Source of the DNA: Omphalotus guepiniiformis
Lineage: Eukaryota > Basidiomycota > Agaricomycetes > Agaricales > Omphalotaceae
Length of the DNA stretch: 64,000 bases
Assembly: GCA_028554645.1 (NCBI GenBank)
Contig: JAQOOI010000019.1
Span: 1,550,001-1,614,000 of the forward strand
Reading direction: 5' to 3'
Below, piece after piece: positions 12,371-24,190 of the stretch. Every line of letters starts with the position of its first letter. Within the stretch, counting starts at the first letter, position 1. The notes under the pieces were generated by a model. The model was not told the origin of the DNA. It worked only from the letters and a program-made list of their open reading frames with translations, and did no database searches. Made by a program: the position numbers and the translations under genes.

Positions 12371-13277
12371 TGAAGGCGTAACTTCAGAGAATCGCGACTG
12401 CTTGACTAGCGTCTCGGAGGTTAAATTTACGATTTGTTGCTTATAATTTATTTTCTTTTGGCTCAGGATCACTGCTGTAGACATCACAAGTGGCCTCAGG
12501 CAGTCCTCAGGCTCAGTTCCCGCGACCTGCATCCTCTGAACGACTGTTGCAATATCAATATAGGAATCTCAGCTGAGTTACACAAAGATTTTGGGTCCAT
12601 TACCAGCCGCTTTACGTCGTGATTGTTGTTTCTTACTCTGCAGTCCAGTGCAGGTCTATTGCTACCCGTTCATTCAACGTTTCTTTATCGTTGCGACTCC
12701 GACCATCAGTTTGCTGTTACTTACATTTTGGTCGGAATCAATTTGGTTTCCGAGTCTTGGTTGATGACTCTCGCAGCGGCCATCTTCTGAGTGTCTCCAA
12801 CCGAGATGTTTATGCGCCATAGCCGTGCCTATGTAACTGTTTCTCTTCGTCGGTCGAGGCCATCCTATCAGCTCCTATTGCTTACGCTGGAATATGTTCG
12901 GAGGATATGTATCACTGTGAGAATGTGATCCGTGATCTCGGGCGCTTACTGGCGCTTACCGGCTCTAACTTGACGTTCATCAGACATATTCGCGTAGATA
13001 TCTTTGAGGAGGAACAGTGGAGGAACCTGGAAGGCTGGAACGAGTACAGATTTACAAACGGGCACTACATATGTACTGCTAAAGTAAGTAAGTTAGCAAC
13101 CATGTGATGAATGCTAATTGATAGCATCATGGCAAAGTATAGTGATCATCAGAAGCAAAATTTCATAAATGCTGGGTGTGAGAGCTCACAGAGCTGAGGA
13201 GGACCTAGGCTAATTGCTGTTGGACTACAGCCTTACCATCCTTCGTCGCTTTCTTTCATCTTCTCCGAGGGGTTGCT
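12371..13277. other. Intergenic region between tandem copies A and B
   Basis: Includes the promoter of copy B. The part from about 13045 (AGATTTACAAACGGGCACT, GATCATCAGAAGCAAAAT) is related to the 5' flanks of copies C, D and E. No supported gene. Confidence 0.5.
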
Positions 13278-14916
13278 ATGTTGCATCTACGATTGGTCCT
13301 GCTGGTCTGGTTTTTGGCTCTCTTTCGGTTTCGAATTGCATTTGGCGCGCTCATCAACGTTACCATCGACGATACGAACCCGTCTGTCAGTGGTTCCACG
13401 ATAACATATCTTCCTGCTGGTGCTTGGAATCTTGGAACGGATTGTAGTGGATGTGCTGCACATCCGAATGCCAGTCAGCTGTTTGATGGTACTTGGCACG
13501 ATGGAACAGTACGCAATAACCATTCTTTTTCCGAGCTATCCTTCGCAATAACGAGACTTGATTCGATTTTTAAAAGTTCAATCCTCTTCCTGGGAGCAAC
13601 AATGTCCCCAATCAGACTCTCACAGCAAGTGTAAGCTTCAATGGTACGTTGTCTTCGCTATCATCTGAGACTTTTCGATGTTGAGTTGAATCCAAACTCT
13701 TCAATGGTACCGCGGTTTATGTGTTCTGTGCCCTTGCACGAACTACCACCTCACCTTCTGGGAATTCAGACATGACCTTCATCATTGACGGAGAGTCAGT
13801 AGGGACTTTCGTCAAAGCGGCACCGGGTACAACCGGATACGACTACCATTTCCCAGTCTTTTCAACGACCTCACTACCACCGGGTAATCATACTCTGACG
13901 ATACAAAACGGTCACGTCAACGGCAATAAATCATTGATTATCCTCGACTCAATCGTCTATTCGTGCGTATGCCCTATCTGTCTCCGCACAAAGCTGTTCA
14001 TGAGATTATTGGTAGGTTTGACGATGGTGTATCAGACGTTCTTCCTTCCTCTTTTTACTCCTCCCTTCCTCCCCCTTCTTCAATATCAGCATCATCAAGT
14101 TCTGCTACAATATCTAGCCAGGCGGTTTCTTCATCTTCAAGCAAATTAAGCAAATCCGGTGTCGTGGCCGCTGCTGTGGTTATTCCGGTAGTCGTTGTCG
14201 GTCTCGCGATTATTGTAGCAGCCATTTTCTACTGTCGCCGTCGTCGTCGTCAGCGAATTCAGGAAGACATTCAACGCGCCGAGATAAATCCGTTCAACCC
14301 GTTCGACCCTCCCACTGCAACAGCTCGGTCTCAACCAGTCAGCGTCCAAGCGACTGATAGCTCACCCTATGTAAATACATCCGGCTTACCAGTAAGCGCT
14401 TCCAGCTTGAATACAGCAGCGGCACACGTTCATGCAAATGAACCTGCGCGGCTGGTACCCTTGAGGCGTACAATCACACCATCCGAATCCTCGTCGCATT
14501 TGACATTCAGCGGTGCTACTACCGGGCACGGGCAGAGTACTCAATCTGCCGATGGGGTGATCCATCACGCACAGGCTCAGCGGCTGCCTAGCCCAGGTTC
14601 CAATCCTCATCCTAGGCCTCAATTTGAAAACGGCGCATCACCTCGACTCCCAGATTCCGTCCAAGGACGATTCCGGAAAAAATTGATCCCTAGTGTTCCC
14701 ATGATAATCCATTCACATTCGATTTCGACCACTTTGGCTACTTCTCCTTCGTCATCGTCGCGATCGGGACTCGCTAACCCGGAGGCGGAGGAAGAGGAAG
14801 ACAAGTATCCTGATGAGGATCCTCCTGCGTACGAATTTTCTAGAGGGACTAGATCGTTTAAGGAATGGATGAGGGATCAGAAAACGCCTGGAATGTCTTG
14901 GCTGGTTAACCGATGA
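13278..14916 (+). CDS. Serine-rich single-pass membrane protein, family copy B
   Basis: Exons 13278-13508, 13577-13643, 13686-13962 and 14016-14916 give 491 residues, the longest copy. Signal peptide, two-part ectodomain, Ser-rich stalk, membrane helix GVVAAAVVIPVVVVGLAII, then CRRRRRQ and a tail with DEDPPAYEF about 30 residues before the end. PPAY fits PPxY, the ligand of WW domains such as those in Rsp5-type ubiquitin ligases, so tail-directed endocytosis is a reasonable inference. The intron 2 acceptor used by the paralogues (CTTCAG) is destroyed here; an upstream AG at 13684-13685 restores the frame and adds seven residues. Copy B lies about 1.1 kb downstream of copy A in tandem. Confidence 0.78.
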
Positions 14917-16952
14917 GTCTACTGCTGCTGGACCTTGTTTTTTTTTCGAATTTCGCGGTCACCTATGTAGGATTTGATATCCAGATTTTTATGCTTATTT
15001 AACTGTACAGTCTTTCCCCAGACTCTTTCGCTTCTTTGACGTGAACCATTTCATACATAGGTATTATAAGTAGCTCTGGTAGTCCGTTTGGGCACTGTAT
15101 TTTGGCACTGTCTCCTCAAAACTTTGTATTTAGTTTACTAATGAATCATTTAAATAGCTTTACACCTCCACACGACAAATCCTCCAATTTTTTTGAATCT
15201 GCCGAAAAGTTCTAACGAATGCTTATGTAAGTCTCTTAACCGCTGCGACTCCACCGACGTTCTCCAAGCTTCAAGCTCTTTTTGTAGGTCTGCGAAGCTG
15301 TTCGCGACTGAAGAATAAGAATAGAATCCCGACTGTCCTTCTGCTTTACGAATCTACTTGTATTGGCGGTGCCCCCACATCTTTGCTACATCAGTGGCTT
15401 CAATCATTGTCAAGTCTTGCGCCCAACTTGTGACGATTTGGCGACAACAACATCAACTTGAACTTGTTTTATTTCATCGCCTTGATGGTGGCTTGTTGGA
15501 CAGGTGTTTCGGATGTCTGCGAGGAATACACTGCAGCAGGCTGGGTGTGACAGTGCGTTCTCTACTCTCTATTGTTTTGTGCAATATAGATTCGAATTGG
15601 CGTTCTTCATAGCCCAGATCACTTGAGATTATTCGATAGCTCCGGCCATTCTCACAGCAAGCACATACAATAACAGATCTGAGTTTGTTGTTGGGGGGGC
15701 TATTATTACTGGGTATCAGTATCACGGTAACACTTTCTGATACGTTGGACGAAATCGTTGATGGAGACTTACCATTCATTTCAACAGGTACTTGACTAAG
15801 TAGCAGAGACGTTCGTGACGCGTCAGGCTGCGCAGGGCAGCGCCTGCAGTTGACGGTGCATAGCTCCGGCTCAGCAAACGTTCCTCAGACTTCTCAACAA
15901 ATGTACTTTGACACACAAATCTCGGGCCGATCCATCCTTCCTCTGACCTTGTGCTCTTCCCCTTGTTCTTTCCTCTATAACGAAAGGAAATAGTATGTTA
16001 TCGTGGAGGTTGCGGCATTTACGCTTGAACGTGATAGTTCTCCCTCATCTCAAATGAGGAGGAGGGTACGGGAGGGTACAGGAGGGTACGGGACACATTT
16101 ATCAGTGACACTGCGTGCAACTAACAATACCATCTACATGTACATAGGAGTCTTATTCTCTGCTTATCTCCTCCCCCCCACTCTCCCCACCCCCAGGCAA
16201 TTCATTGTACTCCGCAACAGGCCTAAAAGCGATACTGTACCCTTTGAAGGGATTGTTGATCCTGAAGTTTGGTAAGTCAATTATGCATAATCATGAGGAT
16301 CCATATTTAGATCGTTATATGACTCGGTCAAAGCTACTATGTACTTGAACCCGGAACACGACTTCCACGACTTCCACTTTAGGAGCTAACAGCTGTGTCT
16401 TCCAACGGACAGATTTCCAGAACCAGTAGCATATTCCCGGTGATTCAACACCGCATCTCATTGACAATAGGTGTTCAAGCCCACGTATCCCAGCGTATAC
16501 CGCGCACATTCGTTCGACAAAGATCAATCTACAGGTAAGCTACCGTTAGCCATCATAATCATCATCCTCAGCTGATTCATAGCTGTCAGTAATTCATTGA
16601 ACTCTATCCAGGTATTCAACATCTCTACTGTTTGGCCGCGCGTTCAGAGCTTTGAGGGCATTCTAAATGGAAACTTTTGAACGTTTTTACGATTTGTACT
16701 TGCACTTCTTAGTGGTCTGTTGTCCGATATTCGGCTAAGCAGAAGTGGAGCCTCACTGCTTTTCGGGCGCTTGAGTACAGCTTGGTCCTGCTGTTGTTGA
16801 GTGATAGCTGCTTCACGGTCCTGTTATGTAGTACTTCAAGTTCGTTAGAACCACCGAGGACATAAGCGGCCAGGGCATGCGCCACCTACTTAGGTACCTG
16901 TCACCCGTGACTTCCTGCCAACTTGTAGTCTGATTCAGTGTACCATGGCCAC
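14917..16952. other. Intergenic region
   Basis: About 2 kb. The part around 15058-15120 resembles the 3' flank of copy D (AGCTCTGGTAGT, ACTGTATTTTGGCACT), so the duplicated unit reaches beyond the stop codon. Further on I see only short frames without motifs and one small G-rich tandem repeat. Confidence 0.45.
16061..16090 (+). repeat. Three 10 bp G-rich tandem repeats
   Basis: Unit GGAGGGTACR repeated three times, with a further partial GGA after it. The regularly spaced GGG runs could form a G-quadruplex (inference). Confidence 0.7.
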
Positions 16953-16960
16953 TATAAAAA
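16953..16960 (+). promoter_or_regulatory. TATA-like element of the GTPase gene
   Basis: TATAAAAA, 72 bp upstream of the first in-frame ATG (17025), a usual TATA-to-start distance for fungi. Confidence 0.5.
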
Positions 16961-17024
16961 GGGATTCTTGTCGTACGACCACTACCTTTATCGCGCTTTC
17001 CCCTCAGCTATCCTTAACAAACCG

Positions 17025-20000
17025 ATGAGAGATGCCGCTCGAGAGCCTTCAGAAACCACCATGGCACCTCTTGACACGAATTTTGGAGGGTATAGTCCTG
17101 ATGTCGTTGCTGGGATCGTAGAAGATTATTGTCCGCGTTATCGTGTCCTTGTAATGGGGAGGAGAAACTCGGGGAAGACGACTCTGCTGGAAAGAATGAC
17201 TCATAGCTCGGATGGGAAAGTTTTCATACATAACTCACTTGGAGATCTGGTAAACAAGCATTAGCGCTGAACTATTGTCTTTTTTCTGATATCTGTCTGA
17301 CTTACATAGGTTCAAGATCCTTCCTCGATCCTCCAACCATCTGTTGAAGTATGTTCTCTTCTTTCGCATGATGTTCTCTTCTTCTGCTGATCCACTGGCA
17401 CGGAAATGACTCGGCTGCAGCGTGGCCATAGTCATATAGAATATGAGATCACTTATCCAAGGTAAGTACTGCATCATTCAGTGCGTTCATGGTTTTCTAA
17501 TCTTGCTCTACCCAGCGAGCCCCGCTACGTCTTCCACGATTCGAGAGGGATGGAAGCCGGATCTCGTGACGAGCTCAAGAAACTAAGAGAGTTCATGGCT
17601 CAGAAACGAACCAAGCGCGCGCTTAAGGATCAGCTACATGTCATTTGGCAAGTCGATAGTGAGGTCCTAGCACTCATCACTTGCGCGAAGTACTCAACGA
17701 TTTGTGTTTTAGGTGTTGTCTTCCTGTAGACAATGATCGTCCTCTAGGCAAAGAAGAAATGTCGTTTTTTGAGCAGGGCACCGACGGCGGTAAGTGTGGT
17801 CAACCCTTTTTGATTTCTGCATGACTGATACCACCGGTACCTTCTAGTACCGGTAATCGCTATCTTCACCAAATTCGAATGGAGAATTACGAAGGCGTTC
17901 GATGAGCTAAGGGAGAGCGGCATGCGATACTTGGAAGCGAAGAGGGCCGCTCCGGATAAAGCTCGTGCTGATTTCGAGGCGCATATCCTACAAGAACGTC
18001 AAAGTCGTATGAAATACCCCCCAGCATGCTATGTTTATCTACAAAGTAAGCCTCCTGACGTGTAGTTTCTCTGTCTATTCGATTTGACTCTATTATGTTC
18101 GGGATCTCGCGTCTAGAATTGCACGAAGGAGGCGATTGTGAAGAATTGACGATTCAAACTCACCTCTTAGTCCAGCATCAAGTCAATGAACGTCTTTTCA
18201 CCAAGATTCAGGAAAATGGAATATGTATTTCGGTGAATGTGGCTCTTGTTAAGTGAGTACTTCCTGGCAAAGTAACCCGGGTTGTACGGCTGGCTCATCG
18301 GAGGGTACAAAAGTGCGATTGCATGCACTAAGAAACTGCATGTTGAAGAAAACGTGTCGGAACGGTTACTGAATTGGACCGCCCTTATACTATCTCTGTT
18401 TCCCCACTGGGTAGGTTTGCTCTTTCTGCGAGTTCGACGTACAACTTGCTGATGTGCCTGGTACTGGAATGTAATTATTCTTCATTCTCGGTTAAAAGTT
18501 GAATGAGACTTACTCGTCGTAAATTTCCATGCACGTTCCAATTTTCTTAGGAGGTACGTGTTCTTCCCTTACTTATGAGCTCTTAACGTCGCTAAAGCGT
18601 CCCCGAGTAGGATGTGAGCATGCTTTTTCCAATGTTTTCATCGATTTGAACGTTACTTACGTCTCTTCCCATGCGCTACATAGTATTTTGTGAGACTTCC
18701 CTTTAATGGTTCTTTGAATGCCTCAAGCCGATTTCTCATATGAATACTGTAACACCGGGTTAGCATGTAAGTATTTGCGGTCTGGCTCTCGCGAAGATAA
18801 GACACCTGACTATTTCAATTCACAGGAGGTGAGTTTGGCAACCCTTGGAGACGACTCACAGAATGCTGATGATCCTTGTTAGGCAGTGGTGAGTTTTCTT
18901 TGATATCTGTACATTACATGCGACGTGCTTATTCAAGTTGTGTGCTCTGTAGGTAGTGAGCAGCTGTTTCCATTCTACGTTCCACATCTCTGGTGCTAAT
19001 CACGTATTTCGATCCAACAGTGGGTAAGCGATACATCAAAGACATCTTAACCCACATCCTTCTCATGGAGGGAATACTTCACTACCTACTTTCCACCATA
19101 TAGCATGGCGTAAGTATCTCCGTTTCATATGGATCGCTTATTTAAATGCTTAAACGCCTCGGTATCAGTGGGTGAGCAATAGAATTTTCTCTCCATTCGG
19201 ACCGCAGTAACCCTGCGATTCTCGCTGTGGTCAATTCATAAAGGATTCGGTAAGTACCCTCACACCTGCGATGATTTCGTTGATACTGACTTTCACGCGA
19301 AAGTCGGTAAGCAGTAAGCTTTCCTCGACATCCAATCAGACTCATTGATACTGTAACCTCCGATGAAATTTCATTGGATCAGAAAGTGAGTAATTTCGAG
19401 TCACTCTCACGTCCTATTCCATGGGGTTGCTGATTGGCATGATTTGATACATCTTAGTATGTAAATCTCACATGCACTCTTTTTTGTCGTAACAGTACAT
19501 ACTTATTGTTCTCAAACTCAAGGGAGTAAGTGTATGAAAGCTCGGAATTATCCATCGTTGCTCACTTGGGGATGAATGCGACTTTCTTACATACTACAGT
19601 GGGTACGTAAATTCATATCGTCTCGAGTCTTCTATTGTATGCTGATGGTGAGTCTCACGTCTCGCTGGACAGGCTGTAAGTAACATTTCTGTCATTATTC
19701 CATGTCATTCGAGCATTCTATTGATGGAATACTGATTCACCCTCTTTGCCTTATCGTCATGATATGTATACACTAGCCTGTAAGTTCACTAAATGATTCA
19801 TGAACCTTTGCTAAATGTAGCACTGAGCAGCAGGTAGGCTGATAAGCCAGATCAAAGATTCGTATTTTGCATTAATTGCATGATTCCATCCATGTATTGC
19901 TTTTGCACAGATTGTAAGGCAACGATCTCTTGCTCCCGTATCTCTATGATGATACTTATCATCTTTGCTAACTTACAGCAGGTTGACGCTCTTTCTTCAT

Positions 20001-20528
20001 AACAGCCAACAAGGGACATGAACTGATCGTGACAAATTACCTAGGTTAACAATATACAACCCATTCAAGACATCACATCTGCAGTCTTATCATGGGTAAG
20101 TTGGTTATTCCGAAAAGACATTTCTTTCTTCAAGCAGCTTACCCTTCCTATTTAGTTGGATATCACCGTCGAGCGAGAACTCCAACTACTCACCTTCTTC
20201 GTCGGTCAGTGGGAATCGCGACTTACCAATCCCTCTGAATGCGAATATATGCTTCTATGTAGACGTGTTAATGATTGCTGAAGGCCTTTTCTGGGTCGGA
20301 GGTCGTTCCCCTTGGGAATACGTTAACACCATCACAAGCAGATACAGAATATCAAGTCAACGTCAATCTGTTTTCAACGTTACGAGGATGCTATATCGGG
20401 AGATGAACAGTCCACTACATAGAAATGCTCCATTCGGATGTGAGGAGCCGCTGAGTACCACTGGTTTGACAACTTTGGCGACAAAGTATGCGCCGTTGTT
20501 ATTGGAACATCGACTTCCTAGTCACTAG
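17025..20528 (+). CDS. Fungal G-domain GTPase, extremely intron-rich (about 32 exons)
   Basis: Exons 17025-17249, 17310-17348, 17421-17461, 17516-17647, 17713-17789, 17848-18045, 18117-18252 and 18314-18410 encode the G domain: P-loop GRRNSGKTT (G1), VFHDSRG (G3, DxxG) and VIAIFTKFE (G4 position, with E where NKxD has D). Then come 21 micro-exons (18551-19981), then 20045-20095, 20156-20204 and 20263-20528, which encode VDVLMIAEGLFWV and the C-terminus. All pieces join in frame to 461 residues. It resembles P-loop GTPases multiplied in Agaricomycetes; their role is unknown. The intron at 17648 has a GC donor (GCAAGT). A Met at 17061 has a better start context (ACCATGG) than 17025. The exons outside the train are well supported; the train is inferred from splice signals and frame. 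Confidence 0.72.
18551..19981 (+). other. Train of 21 phase-0 micro-exons (3 or 6 nt each)
   Basis: First bases of the micro-exons: 18551, 18611, 18684 (6 nt), 18764, 18826, 18883 (6 nt), 18953, 19021, 19104 (6 nt), 19169, 19244 (6 nt), 19304, 19383, 19458, 19523, 19600, 19673, 19777, 19831, 19911 and 19979; the rest are 3 nt. Each follows an AG and precedes GTAAG, GTGAG, GTACG or a close variant, and the introns between are 51-101 nt. None is a stop codon and together they add 25 residues. Two boundaries (18883 and 19831) have alternative acceptors, and the weak donor GTTGAC follows the last one. Confidence 0.62.
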
Positions 20529-20928
20529 CGATGATATGTGAGTGTACTATTATGCCCTCATCACAGGTGCTTAGCGCTTATGGCTGACCAGATTTTAGGC
20601 CCTGAGCGCTGAGCGCTGAGCAGCGATACCTTGATTTCTTTTTCTTTTCTTCTTTTTCTTCTTGCAATCAACAGGGAGATTTCAGCTTGATTTGTATTTT
20701 GTACGGCTTTGCGTGGAATGTCACTACATTCCCCTCATCTTGACTTTGTATCCCAGATGATAGAAACATGTACCTCTAGAATGTATTACTTTGTCCCTCG
20801 TCAATTCGTGAGGTTGGTTTGGCAAGTCGTCCATGAACAAGCATAATACATGGAAAAATACATCTTGGTACAATCATGAACGATAACATTTCGGCTTCAT
20901 ACTCTTATGAACGTAGCTCGTCACCTAT
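20529..20928. other. Intergenic region between convergent genes
   Basis: 3' flanks of the GTPase and peptidase genes, with a pyrimidine-rich run near 20635-20665. Nothing else seen. Confidence 0.5.
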
Positions 20929-22803
20929 TTAGACCTCCCCCGAACATACGCTCTCAATCCACTCCGTATCACTTCTCACAGTAGTGAGATTCTCGTATCC
21001 GTCCTCGGTAATCAGGACAACATCTTCAATACGCACTCCACCGACGCTCTCATATCTCTTCAACACTTCCTGATCAATATGCTTCGAGTCGCGTACCGGA
21101 GCTATCAAGTGCGGAGAGAAGTAGCATCCAGGCTCAACAGTCTGCAGCAAGAAAAAAAGAGCATCAACAAATCATTCTCGCAACAGCCCTCATAGAAACT
21201 TACCACAACCATACCCTTCTCCAACGGCAGACGTAGCCTCAGATACGTATAAAAACTCTCGTGGCCTAAGAATAAGCCTTTATTGAGAGTATGATTTATA
21301 TTTGGCTTGCTAGCGCTGGGAACATCATGCACGTCCATGCCTAAACTGTGCCCGAGGCCATGAGGGAAGAACGCGGAGCTGATACCTGATGCTAGGATGA
21401 CTTCCTCATCGTGGTCCGCATCCCATGAATCTCCATTTACAGGAGCAGTAGAGGAAATGGACGAAGGAGAAGGGGACTTGAATATACCGAGTCGCTGGAA
21501 GCCTTTGACGAGGGTGCGGTGACACAGGAGTTGGACAGCGTCCCAGTGAATACCTGGTTTGATAATGTCCATCGACAACTATAAAAACATAAATGATGCG
21601 TCATACTAAAGAAATGTGGAGCCGCTCACCCTTTGCATCTCAAGGACAAGCTCGTAAATAGCGCGCGCTTCCGGAGTGAATTTGCCACCATTACCAACGG
21701 GCATCGTTCGCGTAATATCAGAGGCATAGCAATTCCATTCACATCCCGCGTCGATGAGAAGAACTTGAGGGTTAAGCTGTCGCTCGTTGCCGTGAGCAAA
21801 TTCGTTCGTGTTCTTGTGGTCGTGAGGATGAACTGGGCCCCAGGCGAATTCACGATCGTTGCAGCAGTAATGCAACGTCGATGCACGTGTGGACGCAGCT
21901 ACTATGGGCAGGTATGCTTGGTGCACGGCTCTAAAGGTCTATTAGCAAGAGTCTAGGAAACGATGGAGCTTTGCTTCTGCTTACCCTTCTCGTCGACATG
22001 AAGCAACAAAAATGGCTTCAGCCTCTCCCTCTTTCTCAATCAGCCATTCACCAGGTAAAAGAGGTCTCTCCACACCGGCTCCGGGACCAGGATTAATGCC
22101 GCCCTTGACAGCTTTGCCTAAAACTCGCATAACAACCTCATGCGCTCGTGAACTAATCTGGTTCGCCTTCCGGATCAACGCAATCTCATCTTCGTCTTTG
22201 ATAAGACGTGCTTTATGAAGCGCAGGAAGGAGATATAGATCGCTGATACCCGCATCCTTATTCTCTGGCGCAAGAACAAGCTCCGTGAATTCGGAAGGAA
22301 TAGTGGGGAACAGGGGCGAAGCACGGGGGAGAGTATGGAATAAAGCGTCCGGGAATGCCTTGAGCAAAGTCTTAATAGCTTCTGGAACGGCAGAAGGATG
22401 ATCTAACTTGGTTACGTCGTGCGTTTCCTTCGCAGTGTCGAGTGAAGGTGGGGGTACTGACCACATCATATCGGCGAGTTCGGCTTTGGGAATGAACAGT
22501 TCAATCGATGGTTTCTGAGACAGGCCAGTGCCATCTTGGAATGCTATGAGAAGATGCGAAGATGGGACGGTACATCCAGAGAGATAAAAGAAGTTGGATT
22601 CTTGACGAAAGACGATTTCACGATCGGTATCATTTCTGAAAGGCGTAACCTCTCCAGCAAGTAACAGAATTTGGGGCTATAAGATTGAGAGCATAGATGT
22701 GAAAGCCTGTCGAAAGGAATGAAACTTTTACTCACCTTCGCCCTTTCAGTGGCTGGAAGTATTTTCAGCAATTGCTGGAACGTTGCAAGAGCGTGTTTGC
22801 TTG
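20929..22803 (-). CDS. Xaa-Pro dipeptidase/aminopeptidase P, M24B metallopeptidase (5' exon unresolved)
   Basis: Minus-strand exons 22803-22736, 22676-21985, 21930-21630, 21578-21204 and 21141-20929 give about 549 residues. The N-terminal half carries the aminopeptidase P domain ([13 protein letters not shown], then MMWSVPPP). The C-terminal half is the pita-bread catalytic domain with all five metal ligands: the two Asp in [19 protein letters not shown], His in [16 protein letters not shown], Glu in TVEPGCYF and Glu in GGVRIEDV. It removes N-terminal residues that precede proline, in cytosol or mitochondria. The first exon lies upstream, between here and the divergent RRP42 gene, and I could not fix its start: the acceptor may be at 22804 or 22800. 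Confidence 0.85.
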
Positions 22804-22982
22804 CTAGACAGTAATCAGACGAAAGCCTTTGATACTGAATATCTCAAGATTAACCAGGATAGACCATTGCAATAATTTAAGGCTCGATGAGAGATTTGAC
22901 CGTATAGCGTAGACGAAGATGGACTGGAGGATGGACGTAAGAGTCAACAAGCTTCAGCTTTGACCACCATCATCTCGCGCCA
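22804..22982. promoter_or_regulatory. Short divergent intergenic region
   Basis: Only about 180 bp separate the first resolved peptidase exon (minus) from the RRP42 start (plus), and part of it must be the missing peptidase exon. The two genes probably share a bidirectional promoter (inference). Confidence 0.4.
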
Positions 22983-24190
22983 ATGGCTTCAACCTCGATA
23001 TCTAAAGCCGAAAAATCGTATATACAAGCCGGATTACTTGCAAATCCACCTAGAAGAGCAGATGGCCGTTCTCTTCATGATTTTAGAGCAATATCTTTAG
23101 AGACTGGGGTCGCACCACTTTCAAATGGGAGCGCACGACTGAATATCGGCCGTAATCTACATGATGGTGGAGGGGGGACCGAGATTCTTGCTGCTGTCAA
23201 GCTCGACGTCGAAAATGTTGACGAGGAAGGTGTCGATGGTGGTCGGATTGTATGCCATGTATCTTGGTACGTGTTTTTTTCTCTGTTCCACGACAGAAAA
23301 AAGACATTGGAACTAAATGTCGTGAAGACAGTTCTCCCTCTGCATATCCTCATCTTTCACCTGGAGCCATTGATGATCTTCAACACGATCTCACTACTGT
23401 CATCCACCAAACACTATCACATCCGTCTCTACTTCCCTCGAACCTGGGCATCTTACCCGGAAAAAAATCATGGCTACTCAGTCTTGATCTTCTCGTGTTA
23501 GCCAACTCTGGCAACATCTATGACGCGCTATTTCTTGCTGCGCGCGCTGCGCTATGGGATACAAAAGTTCCAAGGACAAGAAGTGTGGAGTATAAAGCGA
23601 AGAAGAACGATACTGCTGCAAAGGCACCTTCTGGAGGGTCTGGTGATATGGATGTCGATCAGGATGCATCGAGTGGGTTTGATACGAGGAAAATCTCTAG
23701 CGCTGTAGACTTTGAGCTACCAGACTACTGGGACGAGGGCGAAGTTCTCGATGGTAGGGGTCGATGGCCAGTGGCGATCACACTAAATCTAGTGAGCTCG
23801 TGTTTTTCCCGTGTTGCGTTTCCTGACAACCAATCCGCTGTTTTTCATTTAAGGTACCCCCGGTTCACTATCTAGACGGAAATCTACAAGAAGAGGCTTC
23901 TTCGGTTTCAAGATTGTTACTCGTCTTTTCCTTCACATCCTCTTCGTCCCCTAGCATACAAGCCATGCGAATGTTTGGGCCTGGTGAACTGAAAACATCC
24001 GAGCTGAAAGGCCTTGTGAAGGTACGCTCGCAATGCTATGTTACTTACGTTTTGCTGTTGCCTCTTACCCACCTCTTCCCAGGAAGCAGAAAAGTATGCA
24101 AAGGAGATGATCGTGGCACTTACTGCAAAACTCAAGGAAGAAGACGTGCGACGGAATCAAAAAGCTAGGGAGAAATTCTCCAAACGCTGA
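22983..24190 (+). CDS. RRP42: Exosome complex subunit RRP42 (RNase PH-like)
   Basis: Exons 22983-23266, 23332-23791, 23854-24021 and 24083-24190 give 339 residues. The opening SKAEKSYIQAGLLANPPRRADGRSLHDFR and GVAPLSNGSARLNIG followed by TEILAAVKLDVE are typical of RRP42. CSPSAYPHLSP, LDLLVLANSGNIYDALFLAARAAL and PVHYLDGN follow in the expected order. RRP42 is one of six RNase PH-fold subunits of the nuclear and cytoplasmic exosome ring that feeds RNA to Rrp44/Dis3 for 3' processing and decay; in eukaryotes the subunit is normally structural rather than catalytic. An acidic insert (DMDVDQD) lies in the middle. The gene looks intact. Confidence 0.92.

Noticed and set aside
15358..15779. Overlapping short frames on both strands
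   Set aside because: Several possible splice sites but no combination gives a recognisable protein.
19461..19525. Alternative 30 nt exon (19496-19525) in place of the 3 nt exon at 19523
   Set aside because: It would need a 35 nt intron, below the size of every well-supported intron in this gene; it also keeps frame, so transcripts should decide.
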